64,000 bases of DNA from Spirochaetaceae bacterium (lineage in GTDB: Bacteria > Spirochaetota > Spirochaetia > Treponematales > Rectinemataceae). This document shows, piece by piece, positions 43,002 through 50,909 of this stretch (the first letter of the stretch is position 1; every line of letters starts with the position of its first letter). Below the pieces are notes generated by a model. That model was not told the origin of the DNA, did no database searches, and was given only the letters and a program-made list of their open reading frames with translations. The position numbers and the translations under genes were made by a program. The stretch spans positions 1-64,000 of the forward strand of contig JANYKC010000028.1 in the NCBI GenBank assembly GCA_025358255.1. Direction: 5' to 3'.

Positions 43002-44240
43002 CTATTTCGTCAGCATGACCTGGACGATCTGGATGAGGGGAAAGATGATGCAGACCACGATGAAGGTCACCTCGAGCCAGAGGATCTTCCTTTCGCTCGT
43101 GTCCGTCTTCACCATGTCGTAGATGGACTGCAGGGTATCGAGGCGCCGCTCGACCGACCATTTCCACCCCTCGGTGTTGAAGATGGCGCAGAGCCTGTCG
43201 TAGATCTGGCCGAGGTAGTAGTCGCCGATGATCTTGGAGGAGTTCTCCAGGTTCTCGAGGATGAAGAGGGCGTCGAAGCGGAGGCTCTGGATGTGGGCGA
43301 ATTTCTCCTGCACCGAACCGCCCAGGCGCCGCATGCCCTTCCGGTCGCCGGCTGTGTAGAGGAGGCGCATGTCCTCCTCGGCCTCGTCGAGCCAGCGGTC
43401 AAGGAGCTTGTCCAGGACGCGGAGCTCGAGGAGCTGGTAGTTCGCGTTCTCCACGATGAGGAGGAGGTCCTCGTAGTCCCGCCTCGCGTCGATGATGAGG
43501 CAGCGGTCCATGTCGAAGACCGCGATGTCGTCGTGGCGGTAGGAGAAGGGCCTGCCAAGGGTGGCGGTGATCTGGGAATCGTGGAGGACCTCTTCGGGGG
43601 ACTCGCCGATGAGGAGGGCCGCGATCTCCCGCCGGTGCTCCACGAGGAAGCGCACCGGGTCCTCCTCGCGGTCGATGTGGCAGAACACCGAGTAGGTCTC
43701 GCAGTCGAAGATCGAGGCCTCCCAGGGATCGATGACGGCGGGCTTGATCGCGGCGAAGAGGCGGAGGAAGCTCTCCTGGGCGTATTGGTCGATCGTGACA
43801 TCGCGGTCGCCCGCGCCGAGGCGGCGGCCGTGGAGGGCATGGAGCTCGGAGAGCCGCATGCGCTTACGGACACGGAGGATGACGGACACCGCGCCGTCCT
43901 CGTAGATCTTGGCCTGGGCCTGGAAGCTCTCGGCCTCCTCGATGTCCACCACGGAATCCTCGTTGAGCTGGACCACGAGGGGACGGGGCAGGGAGAGGGA
44001 GGCCGGGGTGTCGCGCCTCTTCACGAGGCCCAGGTCGTCGTGCGCGGGGATGAGGGCCGCGACCTTTTTCTGGTCGATGCTCCGGCCCACGTCGTAGATG
44101 TAGAAATAGATGGCCTCGAAAAGCCGGACCGGATCCTCCTCCCCCGCGGGCAGCCCATAGTCGCCGTCGAGGCTGATGGAGCGTTCCATCTCCGGCGGCC
44201 AGGTGCGCGGGCGTTGGGGGCCACGTGACCATTGGCTCAT
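43002..44240 (-). CDS. C-terminally anchored membrane protein, possibly RMD1/DUF155-like
   Basis: I do not recognise this 412-residue protein with certainty. Most of it is soluble and charged, with helical stretches near 285-330 (LELRVLDKLLDRWLDEAEED) and 355-385, and it ends in a single membrane helix (ILWLEVTFIVVCIIFPLIQI) at the extreme C-terminus. This plan recalls the RMD1/YagE (DUF155) family, in which a long cytoplasmic part precedes a terminal helix, but the match is by shape only. The ATG overlaps the stop of the PASTA gene by four bases, so it is translated with it and with fmt and def. Its N-terminal 20 residues (RGPQRPRTWPPE) look disordered. Confidence 0.6.
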   Translation of the reverse strand: MSQWSRGPQRPRTWPPEMERSISLDGDYGLPAGEEDPVRLFEAIYFYIYDVGRSIDQKKVAALIPAHDDLGLVKRRDTPASLSLPRPLVVQLNEDSVVDIEEAESFQAQAKIYEDGAVSVILRVRKRMRLSELHALHGRRLGAGDRDVTIDQYAQESFLRLFAAIKPAVIDPWEASIFDCETYSVFCHIDREEDPVRFLVEHRREIAALLIGESPEEVLHDSQITATLGRPFSYRHDDIAVFDMDRCLIIDARRDYEDLLLIVENANYQLLELRVLDKLLDRWLDEAEEDMRLLYTAGDRKGMRRLGGSVQEKFAHIQSLRFDALFILENLENSSKIIGDYYLGQIYDRLCAIFNTEGWKWSVERRLDTLQSIYDMVKTDTSERKILWLEVTFIVVCIIFPLIQIVQVMLTK

Positions 44241-45289
44241 GGCGAGGCCACCTCCACCCTTGCCACCTCGCGGTCGAGGACGGAGAGGATGAGGATGGAC
44301 TTCTCCGGAAGGTTGTAAGGCGCGGTGAATTTCCCGCCGGGATGGTTCACGCGGAGGAGGGGAATCCGCTCGCCGGTCGGCTGGAGGACCTCGAGGGTCA
44401 TCTTGAGGGGATAGGGATACTCGGGCAGGTCGCGCTCGAAGATGCCAGCCACGTTGCCCTTGGCGGCCTCGGGCCTGGTCAGGGTGGCGAGGACACGGTT
44501 CGAGGGCGGCATGAAGCCACCGGACTGGGGGGTCTCGCTCACGACGACACCCGCCTTTTCCCTTCCATCGGGCTTGCGCATGGTGAAGGTGACCGCGACG
44601 TTCGTACGCTCGACGAGGGCGAGGGCCGAGGGTATGTCCAGTCCCATGAAATCAGGCACGGCGATCTGGGCCTTTTCCGGCCCCCTGCTCACGACGAGAT
44701 CGAGGGCGATCGGCCCGTCGATCGGGGTGTTCGGCAGGGGCTTTTGCGCAATGATCGTGCCGGCCAGCGACTTGTCGAAGATATAGACGGGCGGATCCTT
44801 GATGGACACGAGGGGCCGCGCCGAGGCGAAGAGGGCGCGCAGGTGGATCTGGACCTCGTTGAGGTCCTGCCCCACGTAGTTCTCGATCTTGTCCGCGACA
44901 GGCCCCCGGCTCACGGTGAGCTGGATCCGCTGCCCCGCCTTGGTGATGGCGCCGGGGAGGGGGCGCTGCTCGACGATGCGCCCCTTGTCCGTCGCGTCGT
45001 CGGTGAAACGGAGGGAGATGCGCGGGTAGAGCTCCTTGTCCTGGAGCTTTACGAGGGCGGCGGGGAGGTCCATGCCCTTGACGTCGGGGACCATGGTCTG
45101 CTCCTGGCCGCGGAGGGAAAGGAAGAACGCGGTGGAACCGGCGATGACCATGAGCACGATGATGGCGCCGAGTCCCCAGGCCACGAGCTTGTAGTGCTCG
45201 CGGTCGAGCTCCTCGATCTTGGTGAGGTCGAAGGGCAACCGTATGTCGGAGAGACGGGGGAGCTTGGGCATTTTCAGGTTGAATTTCAT
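44237..45289 (-). CDS. Membrane-anchored PASTA-domain protein
   Basis: A 350-residue protein with a short cytoplasmic tail, one membrane helix at about 37-57, and an external part with three PASTA repeats (starting near VPDVKGMDLPAAL at 67, the ENYVGQDLNEVQ segment at 135, and VPDFMGLDIPSALAL at about 210). PASTA domains bind peptidoglycan fragments, usually on Ser/Thr kinases or penicillin-binding proteins; here no kinase or transpeptidase is attached. The last 70 residues are a beta-rich domain. The start overlaps the fmt stop by four bases and its own stop overlaps the next gene, so it is tied to fmt-def expression. It probably links cell-wall state to an unknown partner. Confidence 0.88.
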   Translation of the reverse strand: MKFNLKMPKLPRLSDIRLPFDLTKIEELDREHYKLVAWGLGAIIVLMVIAGSTAFFLSLRGQEQTMVPDVKGMDLPAALVKLQDKELYPRISLRFTDDATDKGRIVEQRPLPGAITKAGQRIQLTVSRGPVADKIENYVGQDLNEVQIHLRALFASARPLVSIKDPPVYIFDKSLAGTIIAQKPLPNTPIDGPIALDLVVSRGPEKAQIAVPDFMGLDIPSALALVERTNVAVTFTMRKPDGREKAGVVVSETPQSGGFMPPSNRVLATLTRPEAAKGNVAGIFERDLPEYPYPLKMTLEVLQPTGERIPLLRVNHPGGKFTAPYNLPEKSILILSVLDREVARVEVASP

Positions 45290-46275
45290 GCGTGTTTTCC
45301 AGATTCCTGTGCGGCCGGATTCCCCAACATGGCGCCAGCCAGTTCGCGAACCCCGTTCGCGAACTCCCGGAATGGGAGGGCCTTCTTGGTCTGGAGCTGG
45401 AGGCGCAGGAGGCCGAGAAGGCCGTCATTTGTTTGTACCATTAGCCCTCTTGCCTTGTCTAGGCCGAGGATTTGCCCGCCGGCCGGGGGATTCCCCGCGG
45501 TCGCCGCCTCTTCCCCTCCCCAGGTCCCGCCGGGATAGGGGAAGGCCTCGACGAGGTTGAGGCGCTGGCCGCGCAGCCAGGTGAAAGCCCCCGGCCAAGG
45601 ATGGAAGGCCCTGATCCTCGCGTCGATGTCCAGGCAAGAACCTGTCCAGTCGATGAGGCCGTCTTCCTTGCCCAGGAGGCCGCAGGTGCAAGGCTCGCCG
45701 ACCTGGGGGACGGCCCTCGCCTCCCCCGCCTGCATGTCGGCCAGGACCCCGGACAGAAGCTCCGCCCCGAGTTCGGCGGCCCGAAGGGAAAGGCTCTCCG
45801 TCGTCTCGCGGCCGTCCAGGGCCAGCTTCCCTACGGAATAGAGGTCGCCTGCGTCCAGTTCCAGGGCCAGGGCCTGGACGGAAACGCCAGTCTCCCGGTC
45901 CCGATGGAGGATGGCCTGGGGGATGGGCGCCGCGCCCCTCCATCGCGGCAGGAGGCTCGGGTGGACATTGAGGCCTCCACGCGGAAACAGGGCAAGGAAC
46001 CTGGGACCGAATATCCGCCCGTAGGCGAAGGTGACGAGGATCTCCGGCGCGAAGGTGGCCACGGCTGCCCGCGCCTCTGACCCGAGCCGCTCGAAGGCGA
46101 GGACAGGAATGCCCAATTCCCTTGCGGCCACGGCAATCGCCGTCGGCGCGGCGGACAGGCCGCGGCCCGAGGAGGACTCGGGGTTGGTCAGGACGGCGAC
46201 CAGGTCATGCTCCGCGGCCACCCGCCGAAGGCTGGGCAGGGCTATTTCGGGACTTCCCGCGAAGATGACCCGCAT
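45286..46275 (-). CDS. fmt: Methionyl-tRNA formyltransferase
   Basis: Fmt formylates initiator Met-tRNA using 10-formyl-tetrahydrofolate. The 329-residue protein has the N-terminal Rossmann-like start VIFAGSPEIALPSL and the active-site signature GLNVHPSLLPRWRGAAPI, with the catalytic residues Asn103, His105 and Asp144 (ELDAGD). The C-terminal tRNA-binding domain follows from about 210. It lies six bases after def, the usual def-fmt pairing, and overlaps the PASTA gene downstream. There is no strong ribosome site, suggesting coupling to def. Confidence 0.95.
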   Translation of the reverse strand: MRVIFAGSPEIALPSLRRVAAEHDLVAVLTNPESSSGRGLSAAPTAIAVAARELGIPVLAFERLGSEARAAVATFAPEILVTFAYGRIFGPRFLALFPRGGLNVHPSLLPRWRGAAPIPQAILHRDRETGVSVQALALELDAGDLYSVGKLALDGRETTESLSLRAAELGAELLSGVLADMQAGEARAVPQVGEPCTCGLLGKEDGLIDWTGSCLDIDARIRAFHPWPGAFTWLRGQRLNLVEAFPYPGGTWGGEEAATAGNPPAGGQILGLDKARGLMVQTNDGLLGLLRLQLQTKKALPFREFANGVRELAGAMLGNPAAQESGKHA

Positions 46276-46281
46276 GGGCGC

Positions 46282-46770
46282 CTACATCCGCGTCCGGCGA
46301 AGGTATTGGGCCAGGACCCGGTCCCTGCGCACTGGATTGAGGCGGTCGATGAAAAGGATGCCGTTCAGGTGGTCATTCTCGTGGAGGATGACGCGGGCCA
46401 GGAGGCCGTCGGCCTCGAGGGTGAAGGGGCGGCCGCGCTCGTTCCAGGCCTGGATCTTCACCGCCGTGGGGCGGGTCAGGTGGGTGTAGAGTCCGGGAAG
46501 GGAAAGGCAGCCTTCCTCGAAATCCGATTCCTCGGGCGACGTGGCCACGATTTCGGGGTTGATGAAAACCCGGAGCTTGTCCTCGTCGACGCCGGTCACG
46601 AAAACGCGGAGGAGGCGGTCCACCTGGGTGGCCGCCAGCCCTATTCCCTTGCCCTTGGCCATGGTCGTGTAGAGCTCCTCCACAAAGGCCGAAAGATCGG
46701 GGCCGAATTCCTTGACGGCCTCGGCCTTTTTCGCAAGCGTCTCGTTCCCATAGGTCAATATGTCAAGCAC
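46282..46770 (-). CDS. def: Peptide deformylase
   Basis: Def removes the formyl group from nascent proteins. The three metal-site motifs are visible: GKGIGLAATQV at 40-50, EEGCLSLPG with Cys88, and HENDHLNG with His130, Glu131 and His134. Thr48 replaces the proline of the usual GxGLAAPQ motif, and ENDH replaces the more common EIDH. At 162 residues it is of normal size. The start is GTG, with GGGGAGG about ten bases upstream. It is the first of the def-fmt pair. Confidence 0.95.
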   Translation of the reverse strand: MLDILTYGNETLAKKAEAVKEFGPDLSAFVEELYTTMAKGKGIGLAATQVDRLLRVFVTGVDEDKLRVFINPEIVATSPEESDFEEGCLSLPGLYTHLTRPTAVKIQAWNERGRPFTLEADGLLARVILHENDHLNGILFIDRLNPVRRDRVLAQYLRRTRM

Positions 46771-46822
46771 GGCGGATCATCCTCCCCATCCGGTTCAAGG
46801 TACCTGCGGTCGATGACCCGCG

Positions 46823-47341
46823 TCAATCGAGAGGAAGCTCGAGGCGATCGCCGGCCTTGATGCCAGCCCGCGCGAAATAGCCTTGGGGCACTTCGAGGGC
46901 ATAGCGCACCGAGACCTCGGAAGGGACGCCTTCCAGGGAGCGCGGTATCAGGTCGTGGATCTCCTTGATGGTCCCGTCCCGGGAAATGTAGGCCAGGGAC
47001 AGGGGCAGGGAGGTGTTCTTCATCCAGAAGGCGAGGATCTGGTCGGCGTCGAAGATGAAGAGCATGCCGTTCCCGTCCTTGAGGCTGGTGCGGAACATGA
47101 GCCCTTTCTCCCGCTCGTCTTCTGTACGGGCGATCTCGGCGGTGATGATGGTGCTCCCTGCGCGGATGAGGCCGGTCTTGAGCTTCGGGTTGGCCTTGGT
47201 CGGCCCGCCGCTTGAGGCCGAGGCCTTGGTCGAGCATCCGGCGAGGAGGAGGGCCGTGACGCATATGAGGGCAAATGCCAGCCTCGCCTTGGAAGATCCC
47301 GGACGAAAATCGGTCGTTTTTGGGGGTTTACTGTCCACCAT
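46823..47341 (-). CDS. DUF192 lipoprotein
   Basis: A 172-residue exported protein with a lipoprotein signal (RLAFALICVTALLLAGC) and a DUF192 domain (about 60-170; ARTEDEREKGLMFRTSLKDG, then GMLFIFDADQILAFWMKNTS, LEVPQGYF). DUF192 proteins are small all-beta proteins of unknown role, often exported. I chose the ATG at 47341, with AAAGGAG just upstream; a longer reading would start inside the hairpin element at 47350-47407, which is unlikely. It sits between the rpsU terminator and def, so it probably needs its own promoter, or the inserted element lies in its leader. Confidence 0.87.
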   Translation of the reverse strand: MVDSKPPKTTDFRPGSSKARLAFALICVTALLLAGCSTKASASSGGPTKANPKLKTGLIRAGSTIITAEIARTEDEREKGLMFRTSLKDGNGMLFIFDADQILAFWMKNTSLPLSLAYISRDGTIKEIHDLIPRSLEGVPSEVSVRYALEVPQGYFARAGIKAGDRLELPLD

Positions 47342-47349
47342 GGGCTCCT

Positions 47350-47407
47350 TTACTGACCCGGCAACCAAACATGGGCTAAAGCCGATGTTTTGTTGCCGGG
47401 TCAGTAA
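47350..47407. repeat. Hairpin repeat element, copy 1
   Basis: Arms TTACTGACCCGGCAAC (47350-47365) and its exact complement (47392-47407), with further partial pairing inside (AAACAT/ATGTTT). The same arms occur at 49897-49998. This copy fills the gap between the rpsU terminator and the DUF192 start. Confidence 0.9.
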
Positions 47408-47449
47408 TAAAAAAAAGCCGCAGAGGCTCTGAAAAGAGTACCCCTGCGG
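47408..47449 (-). terminator. Rho-independent terminator of rpsU
   Basis: On the minus strand the 9-bp stem CCGCAGGGG/CCTCTGCGG (one G-U pair) with a 14-base loop is followed by CTTTTTTTTATT. It lies 31 bases after the rpsU stop and is the clearest intrinsic terminator in the window. Confidence 0.92.
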
Positions 47450-47479
47450 ACATATTCGCGTTTTTCCGTAAGGAAGCTA

Positions 47480-47701
47480 TCAGTAGCCGCCCTTGGAATC
47501 GCGTGGTCTGCGAGACTTCTTGAGGAGCTTGCGCACAAGAGCCTTTTTCTTCCGGTTCTTGATCGTGGAGGGCTTCTCGAAGAACTCGCGCTTCTTCCAT
47601 TCGCGGATGATGCCCTCTTTTTCGACCATTCGCTTGAAGCGTTTGATGGCCTTCTCGAGCGGCTCGCTTTCATCTACGATAATTTGCTTAATAAAAATCA
47701 C
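47480..47701 (-). CDS. rpsU: 30S ribosomal protein bS21
   Basis: A 73-residue basic protein with the full bS21 pattern: [20 protein letters not shown], then [13 protein letters not shown] and a lysine/arginine-rich tail ([15 protein letters not shown]). bS21 helps the 30S subunit bind mRNA at initiation. The start is GTG, overlapping the stop of the upstream M23 peptidase gene by four bases (GTGA), with AAGGGG immediately upstream, so translation is probably coupled. The gene is followed by a strong terminator. Its position downstream of a cell-wall peptidase is unusual, since rpsU more often precedes dnaG or a GatB/YqeY gene. Confidence 0.95.
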   Translation of the reverse strand: MIFIKQIIVDESEPLEKAIKRFKRMVEKEGIIREWKKREFFEKPSTIKNRKKKALVRKLLKKSRRPRDSKGGY

Positions 47702-48771
47702 CCCCCTTCGATAGCGCCGTTCATTTTAACCACGGGAGGACTTTTGTCAAGCGGCGGGCTCGAGACCCAGAAGTCGGGATCGACCGGCTGGTCACGCAAT
47801 CGGAGCTCCCAATGGAGGTGGGGACCGGTGGAAAGGCCTGTGGATCCGGACAGCCCAAGGATTTCCCCCCGGGCAAGGAGCTGCCCTTGGACGATTTTGG
47901 CTTCCTCGAGGTGCATATAGACCGAATAAAGACCAGGCAGGTGCTCCACGACCACCGTGTTGCCCGTCACCATGCGCAAGCCTGAGTAGACCACCCTGCC
48001 CGCGGCGCAGGCACGGACGGGCGTATTCCTCGCCACGGCGAAGTCGATTCCGGCATGGACGCTCGTCTGTGAGCCTCCGTTCGCATAGAGATAGCGGCGC
48101 CTGTCCCCGAAATTCGCCGTCCGCCTCGTAACTTCAACCGGCAATAGGAAGCTTTGGTCGAGGTAGACAGCCTCCTGGTCGACCTGGGCGAGGAGTGCGT
48201 GGAGGGCCTTCGCCTCGGCGTCCCTGCGAGGATCGGGGCTCGTGAGGAGGCGTGTGTTGCCTTGGTCGAGGGCAATATCCTCGGAGGGGAAGGCCCGCGT
48301 CTTTACGCCCAAGGAAAGCTCGATCCTGAAGGCTTGCATGGCGGTATCCGCCGCCAAGGCGGCCGACGACGCATCCAAGGCCGAGGCAAGGCTTGTAGGG
48401 ACAGAGCCTTCGACCACGGGGGGGCGCGGGGCGGCATCGGAAACCATCTGCGAACCTATGACGACAACACGGTAGAGTCCTGGCTTGGCATCCATGGGAA
48501 GGGCGAACAAGGCGCCGTATAGGCGGGCATCGGCCCTGCCCTCCCCGTCTCCCTGCCTCCCCTCGAATAAGAGCGTCGAATCGACAAGATTTCCCGTGGG
48601 ACCGCGAAGCTCGACCCTGCCGTCCTTTATAGCCTTCGAGTCCCTGACCCAAACAAGGAGGGGCTCGCCCGGCCGGAGGCTGGCCGGCAAGGAGACGCTC
48701 GGGAGCGCCAGGGCCTGGAAAACGGCCACAAGGAGGACAAGTATGAAGAGTAGGGGTTTCTTGGTGCTCAT
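47698..48771 (-). CDS. Exported M23-family peptidase (LytM-like)
   Basis: A 357-residue protein with a signal peptide ([20 protein letters not shown]) and a C-terminal M23 endopeptidase domain, which cuts peptidoglycan cross-bridges in the periplasm. Metal and active-site residues are His239 and Asp243 (HAGIDFA), His287 (YMHLEE) and His318, His320 (GPHLHWEL). These are complete, so it should be active, unlike many regulatory M23 proteins. The region at 25-120 is a beta-rich N-terminal domain. There is no ribosome site; TATTTT ends about ten bases before the ATG, hinting at a very short leader. It overlaps rpsU. Confidence 0.92.
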   Translation of the reverse strand: MSTKKPLLFILVLLVAVFQALALPSVSLPASLRPGEPLLVWVRDSKAIKDGRVELRGPTGNLVDSTLLFEGRQGDGEGRADARLYGALFALPMDAKPGLYRVVVIGSQMVSDAAPRPPVVEGSVPTSLASALDASSAALAADTAMQAFRIELSLGVKTRAFPSEDIALDQGNTRLLTSPDPRRDAEAKALHALLAQVDQEAVYLDQSFLLPVEVTRRTANFGDRRRYLYANGGSQTSVHAGIDFAVARNTPVRACAAGRVVYSGLRMVTGNTVVVEHLPGLYSVYMHLEEAKIVQGQLLARGEILGLSGSTGLSTGPHLHWELRLRDQPVDPDFWVSSPPLDKSPPVVKMNGAIEGG

Positions 48772-48819
48772 GCGTGGGAGAAAAATAGCCTGAAGGGAGG
48801 GGGGGGAGGAAGGGGGCGT

Positions 48820-49020
48820 TCAGGCGGTCTGGATGTCGATGGAAGAAAAAGCGGCACCCGGGATGTTCTTGGAGACCTCGAGAAGCTCGATGGCGAGGAG
48901 CTTCCCTTCCTCCGACCAATCGAGCACGACACCCCGTCCGACCTCCTCCGACTCGAAGACGATCCCCTCCACAAGTCGGATATACGCGGCATCGGCGACC
49001 TTATCGACGTGAACGGTCAT
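48820..49020 (-). CDS. DUF2283 domain protein
   Basis: A 66-residue protein with the whole DUF2283 pattern: VDKVADAAYIRLVEG, then ESEEVGRGVVLDWSEEGK, LAIELLEVS. It is often encoded next to DUF4258 proteins, in pairs suspected to be toxin-antitoxin modules, where DUF2283 is the likely antitoxin. It has a good GAGGAG seven bases before ATG and overlaps the DUF4258 gene by 20 bases. A decayed copy of the pair lies at 50192-50635. Confidence 0.85.
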   Translation of the reverse strand: MTVHVDKVADAAYIRLVEGIVFESEEVGRGVVLDWSEEGKLLAIELLEVSKNIPGAAFSSIDIQTA

Positions 49021-49297
49021 GTTTTCTCCTCAATCCCCTGTCGTAGAACAAGGTCACGATCCGTACCGGCTTCGAGCTGGCATTGCAGACAACCCTGAGC
49101 CAGCGACCATCTCGCCCTTCGACCTTTTGGCAGTAGTGTACCGTGCCATCCTCATGCTGTTCAACAAGATCAGGACTGGCAATGCATTTGCGCACCAATG
49201 CGTCGTCGATGCCCCTTTCTTGAGCGGCGCGAAGCGCATGTTCACCGTATTGGAGGTTAGCAGACCCCTTGCCATCGGGACTTCGTCGGCTTCGCAT
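49001..49297 (-). CDS. DUF4258 domain protein
   Basis: A 98-residue basic protein with the DUF4258 layout: GEHALRAAQERGIDDALVRK (helix after the conserved His-Ala), a strand TVHYCQKVEG and RWLRVVCNASSKPVRIVTLFY. The fold is related to RelE-like and BrnT-like toxins, so it is a candidate toxin, with DUF2283 as partner. No ribosome site is seen before the ATG. The 274 bases upstream (49298-49571) hold no gene I can support. The duplicate at 50396-50635 has lost 19 codons. Confidence 0.78.
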   Translation of the reverse strand: MRSRRSPDGKGSANLQYGEHALRAAQERGIDDALVRKCIASPDLVEQHEDGTVHYCQKVEGRDGRWLRVVCNASSKPVRIVTLFYDRGLRRKHDRSRR

Positions 49298-49571
49298 GAC
49301 GAGACAGCGCGCATGATCAGGCGCAACGCTTCAAACAACGGTCGCCAAGTGCCGCAAATCGGCCATCATTGCGGCATCGCAACGTTAGAACGGAACGCGA
49401 TAGTGTCTGCCTAGTCCGAATCGCTGGCGATGACCCGATCCTTCCGCGGCATGGCGCTCGCAAGACAGGGTCAGACCTCGAGAGCCCCTCAAAGTATACC
49501 AGACCCCGAGAAACCGGCATAAGCGACCATCCCCTGCGAAGTCCACGGAAGGCCAATGCACGGGGCCGGTC

Positions 49572-49700
49572 CTATCCCGGCATGGAATGGACATTCTGCT
49601 GCGCCAGCTTTATGAGAAGCCGCAGAGCCCCATTTACCTCCTCGTCGCTCGGGAATGCGGCCCGGACATCGGGAGCCAACAAAGCCAAATTGCTACCCAC
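49572..49700 (-). pseudogene. Possible antitoxin remnant (ribbon-helix-helix/BrnA-like)
   Basis: Read in the frame that ends at 49572, the sequence gives APDVRAAFPSDEEVNGALRL and then LIKLAQQ, a pattern seen in the C-terminal halves of small antitoxins encoded with BrnT. It overlaps the end of the brnT frame without a proper start or N-terminus. It is probably the 3' part of a brnT partner gene fused to brnT by a deletion. The similarity is from memory and short. Confidence 0.35.
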
Positions 49701-50031
49701 CGTGCGATGAAGATGCGCATTTTCCCTCCCCTCTCGACATGCGCGACAACAGCCACATAGCCCTGTTCCGTCAGACCGAAGGTGATCTCTCGGGGTTCAT
49801 CGGCATCATGGTCATGATCAGGCGCCGTGATGGCCAGTGGATCTCCAAAGACCCTTGCTGCCTCCATGAAGCTGAAACCGTGCCTCTGCTGGTTCATTAC
49901 TGACCCGGCAACATAACATTGGGTACTCTCCCGTGATTCTGGCCTGTCGCTACAGGCCAGAATCACGGGCTGAAGCTCATGTTCGGTTGCCGGGTCAGCA
50001 AAGTCTTGGTCTCATTCCACTCGAAGTCCAT
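49634..50031 (-). pseudogene. brnT: BrnT-type toxin gene split by a hairpin element
   Basis: The 5' part (50031 to about 49998) reads MDFEWNETKTLL, the exact start of BrnT proteins. The 3' part (49894-49634) reads NQQRHGFSFMEAARVFGDPL, then REITFGLTEQGYVAVVAHVE and RGGKMRIFIAR, the rest of the BrnT fold. Between them lies the hairpin element at 49897-49998. Removing it restores the BrnT pattern. BrnT is an RNA-cleaving toxin; this copy cannot be made whole. The C-terminus after FIAR also departs from the family, consistent with a second lesion. Confidence 0.82.
49897..49998. mobile_element. Hairpin repeat element, copy 2, inserted in brnT
   Basis: The ends TTACTGACCCGGCAAC (from 49897) and GTTGCCGGGTCAG (to 49998) match copy 1 at 47350-47407. 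This copy carries an inner perfect hairpin of 18-bp arms (49930-49947 and 49952-49969) around CGCT. It encodes nothing. Its place inside brnT shows that it moved, or was moved, as a unit of about 100 bp. No clear target duplication is visible. Confidence 0.8.
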
Positions 50032-50191
50032 AGCATAAGTCCATGGTTCGCCAGCCATGGGAGCAAAGAGGGAAAGGACTGGCAGGTTCAGCCTACAGAA
50101 CGGGATCTGACCACCCGGGGCGCCGCAAGCCCATGAGGTGGCCCTGATCAACCACCTCCTTGCTTCACGACGGTGACTGTCCCTCGCGGAG

Positions 50192-50415
50192 TCACGAAGG
50201 GGCGGCGAGGAGGAAGGGGGCGGTCTGGAGGTCGATGGCGGAGAAGGCCCCACCAGGGATGTTTGGGGAGACATCGAGAAGCTCGATGGCGATGAGCTTC
50301 CCTTCCTGCGACCAATCGAGCACAACGCTCCCTTCGACTTCCTCGGACTCGTAGACGTCCCCTCCTCTAGCCGGATATGCGCGGCGTCGGCGACCTTATC
50401 GACGTGAACGGTCAT
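50192..50415 (-). pseudogene. Frameshifted DUF2283 copy
   Basis: The start MTVHVDKVADAAHIRLEEG is almost the same as the gene at 48820-49020. One base is then missing in a G run near 50358, and the other frame continues ESEEVEGSVVLDWSQEGK and LIAIELLDVSPNIPGGAFSA to a stop at 50192. A single-base deletion has broken it. Confidence 0.85.
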
Positions 50416-50635
50416 GTTTTCTCCTCAATCCCCTGTCGAAGAACAAGATCACGATCCGTACCGGCTTCGAGTTGGTAGTGCAGACAACCCTGAGCCAGAG
50501 ACCATCCCGCCCTTCGACCCGTTGGCAATAGTGAATCGTGCAGTCGATGCCCCTTTCCAGAGCGGCGCGAAGCGCATGCCCGCTGTCTTGGGGGATGGCG
50601 GGCGCCGCGCCGTCGGGACTTTGTCGACTTCGCAT
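50396..50635 (-). pseudogene. DUF4258 copy with internal deletion
   Basis: The product opens like its intact relative (MRSRQSPDG, then HALRAALERGID) but jumps directly to IHYCQRVEGRDGLWLRVV. About 19 codons that form the middle helix are missing in frame. It ends in the same LRRKHDRSRR and overlaps the broken DUF2283 copy by 20 bases, as in the intact pair. It is very likely inactive. Confidence 0.75.
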
Positions 50636-50715
50636 GAAAGCAAAAAACATATGAGAATGCGGCGCGCTTCAAGATGCGTCCATGCTTAAGCCGGCGTTAG
50701 CATTCGAAAATTCGC

Positions 50716-50835
50716 CTAGCCGATCAGTTCCCAGCTTTCGTCGCAAGGCCAGGTCCTATAGGGACGGCAGGTGAAATGACCATTCCGATCGATGGCGGGG
50801 TCAGCCATGCCTTCCATGCCTCCAGCAATATCCAT
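50716..50835 (-). pseudogene. Uma2-family nuclease N-terminal fragment
   Basis: A 39-codon frame ends GHFTCRPYRTWPCDESWELI. This is close to the start of Uma2 (DUF820) proteins, where a Thr-Tyr-x-Asp-Tyr segment is followed by a Trp-Pro-x-Asp-Glu-x-Trp-Glu-Leu-Ile pattern. A stop follows and the nuclease-like remainder is absent. The rest of 50651-50909 holds nothing I can support. Confidence 0.6.
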
Positions 50836-50909
50836 GCGCGCCGGAATGGTGCCGGAGATTGGGGGACAAGGGCCAAGGAAGCTCGGAGCATCGTCAATCG
50901 ATCGGAGAG

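Noticed and set aside
48794-48815. Poly-G tract as a phase-variation switch
   Set aside because: It lies between the DUF2283 stop and the peptidase start, outside any coding frame, and does not separate promoter boxes.
49298-49571. Frames of 70-110 codons on both strands in this gap
   Set aside because: None shows family motifs or ribosome sites; compositions look random.
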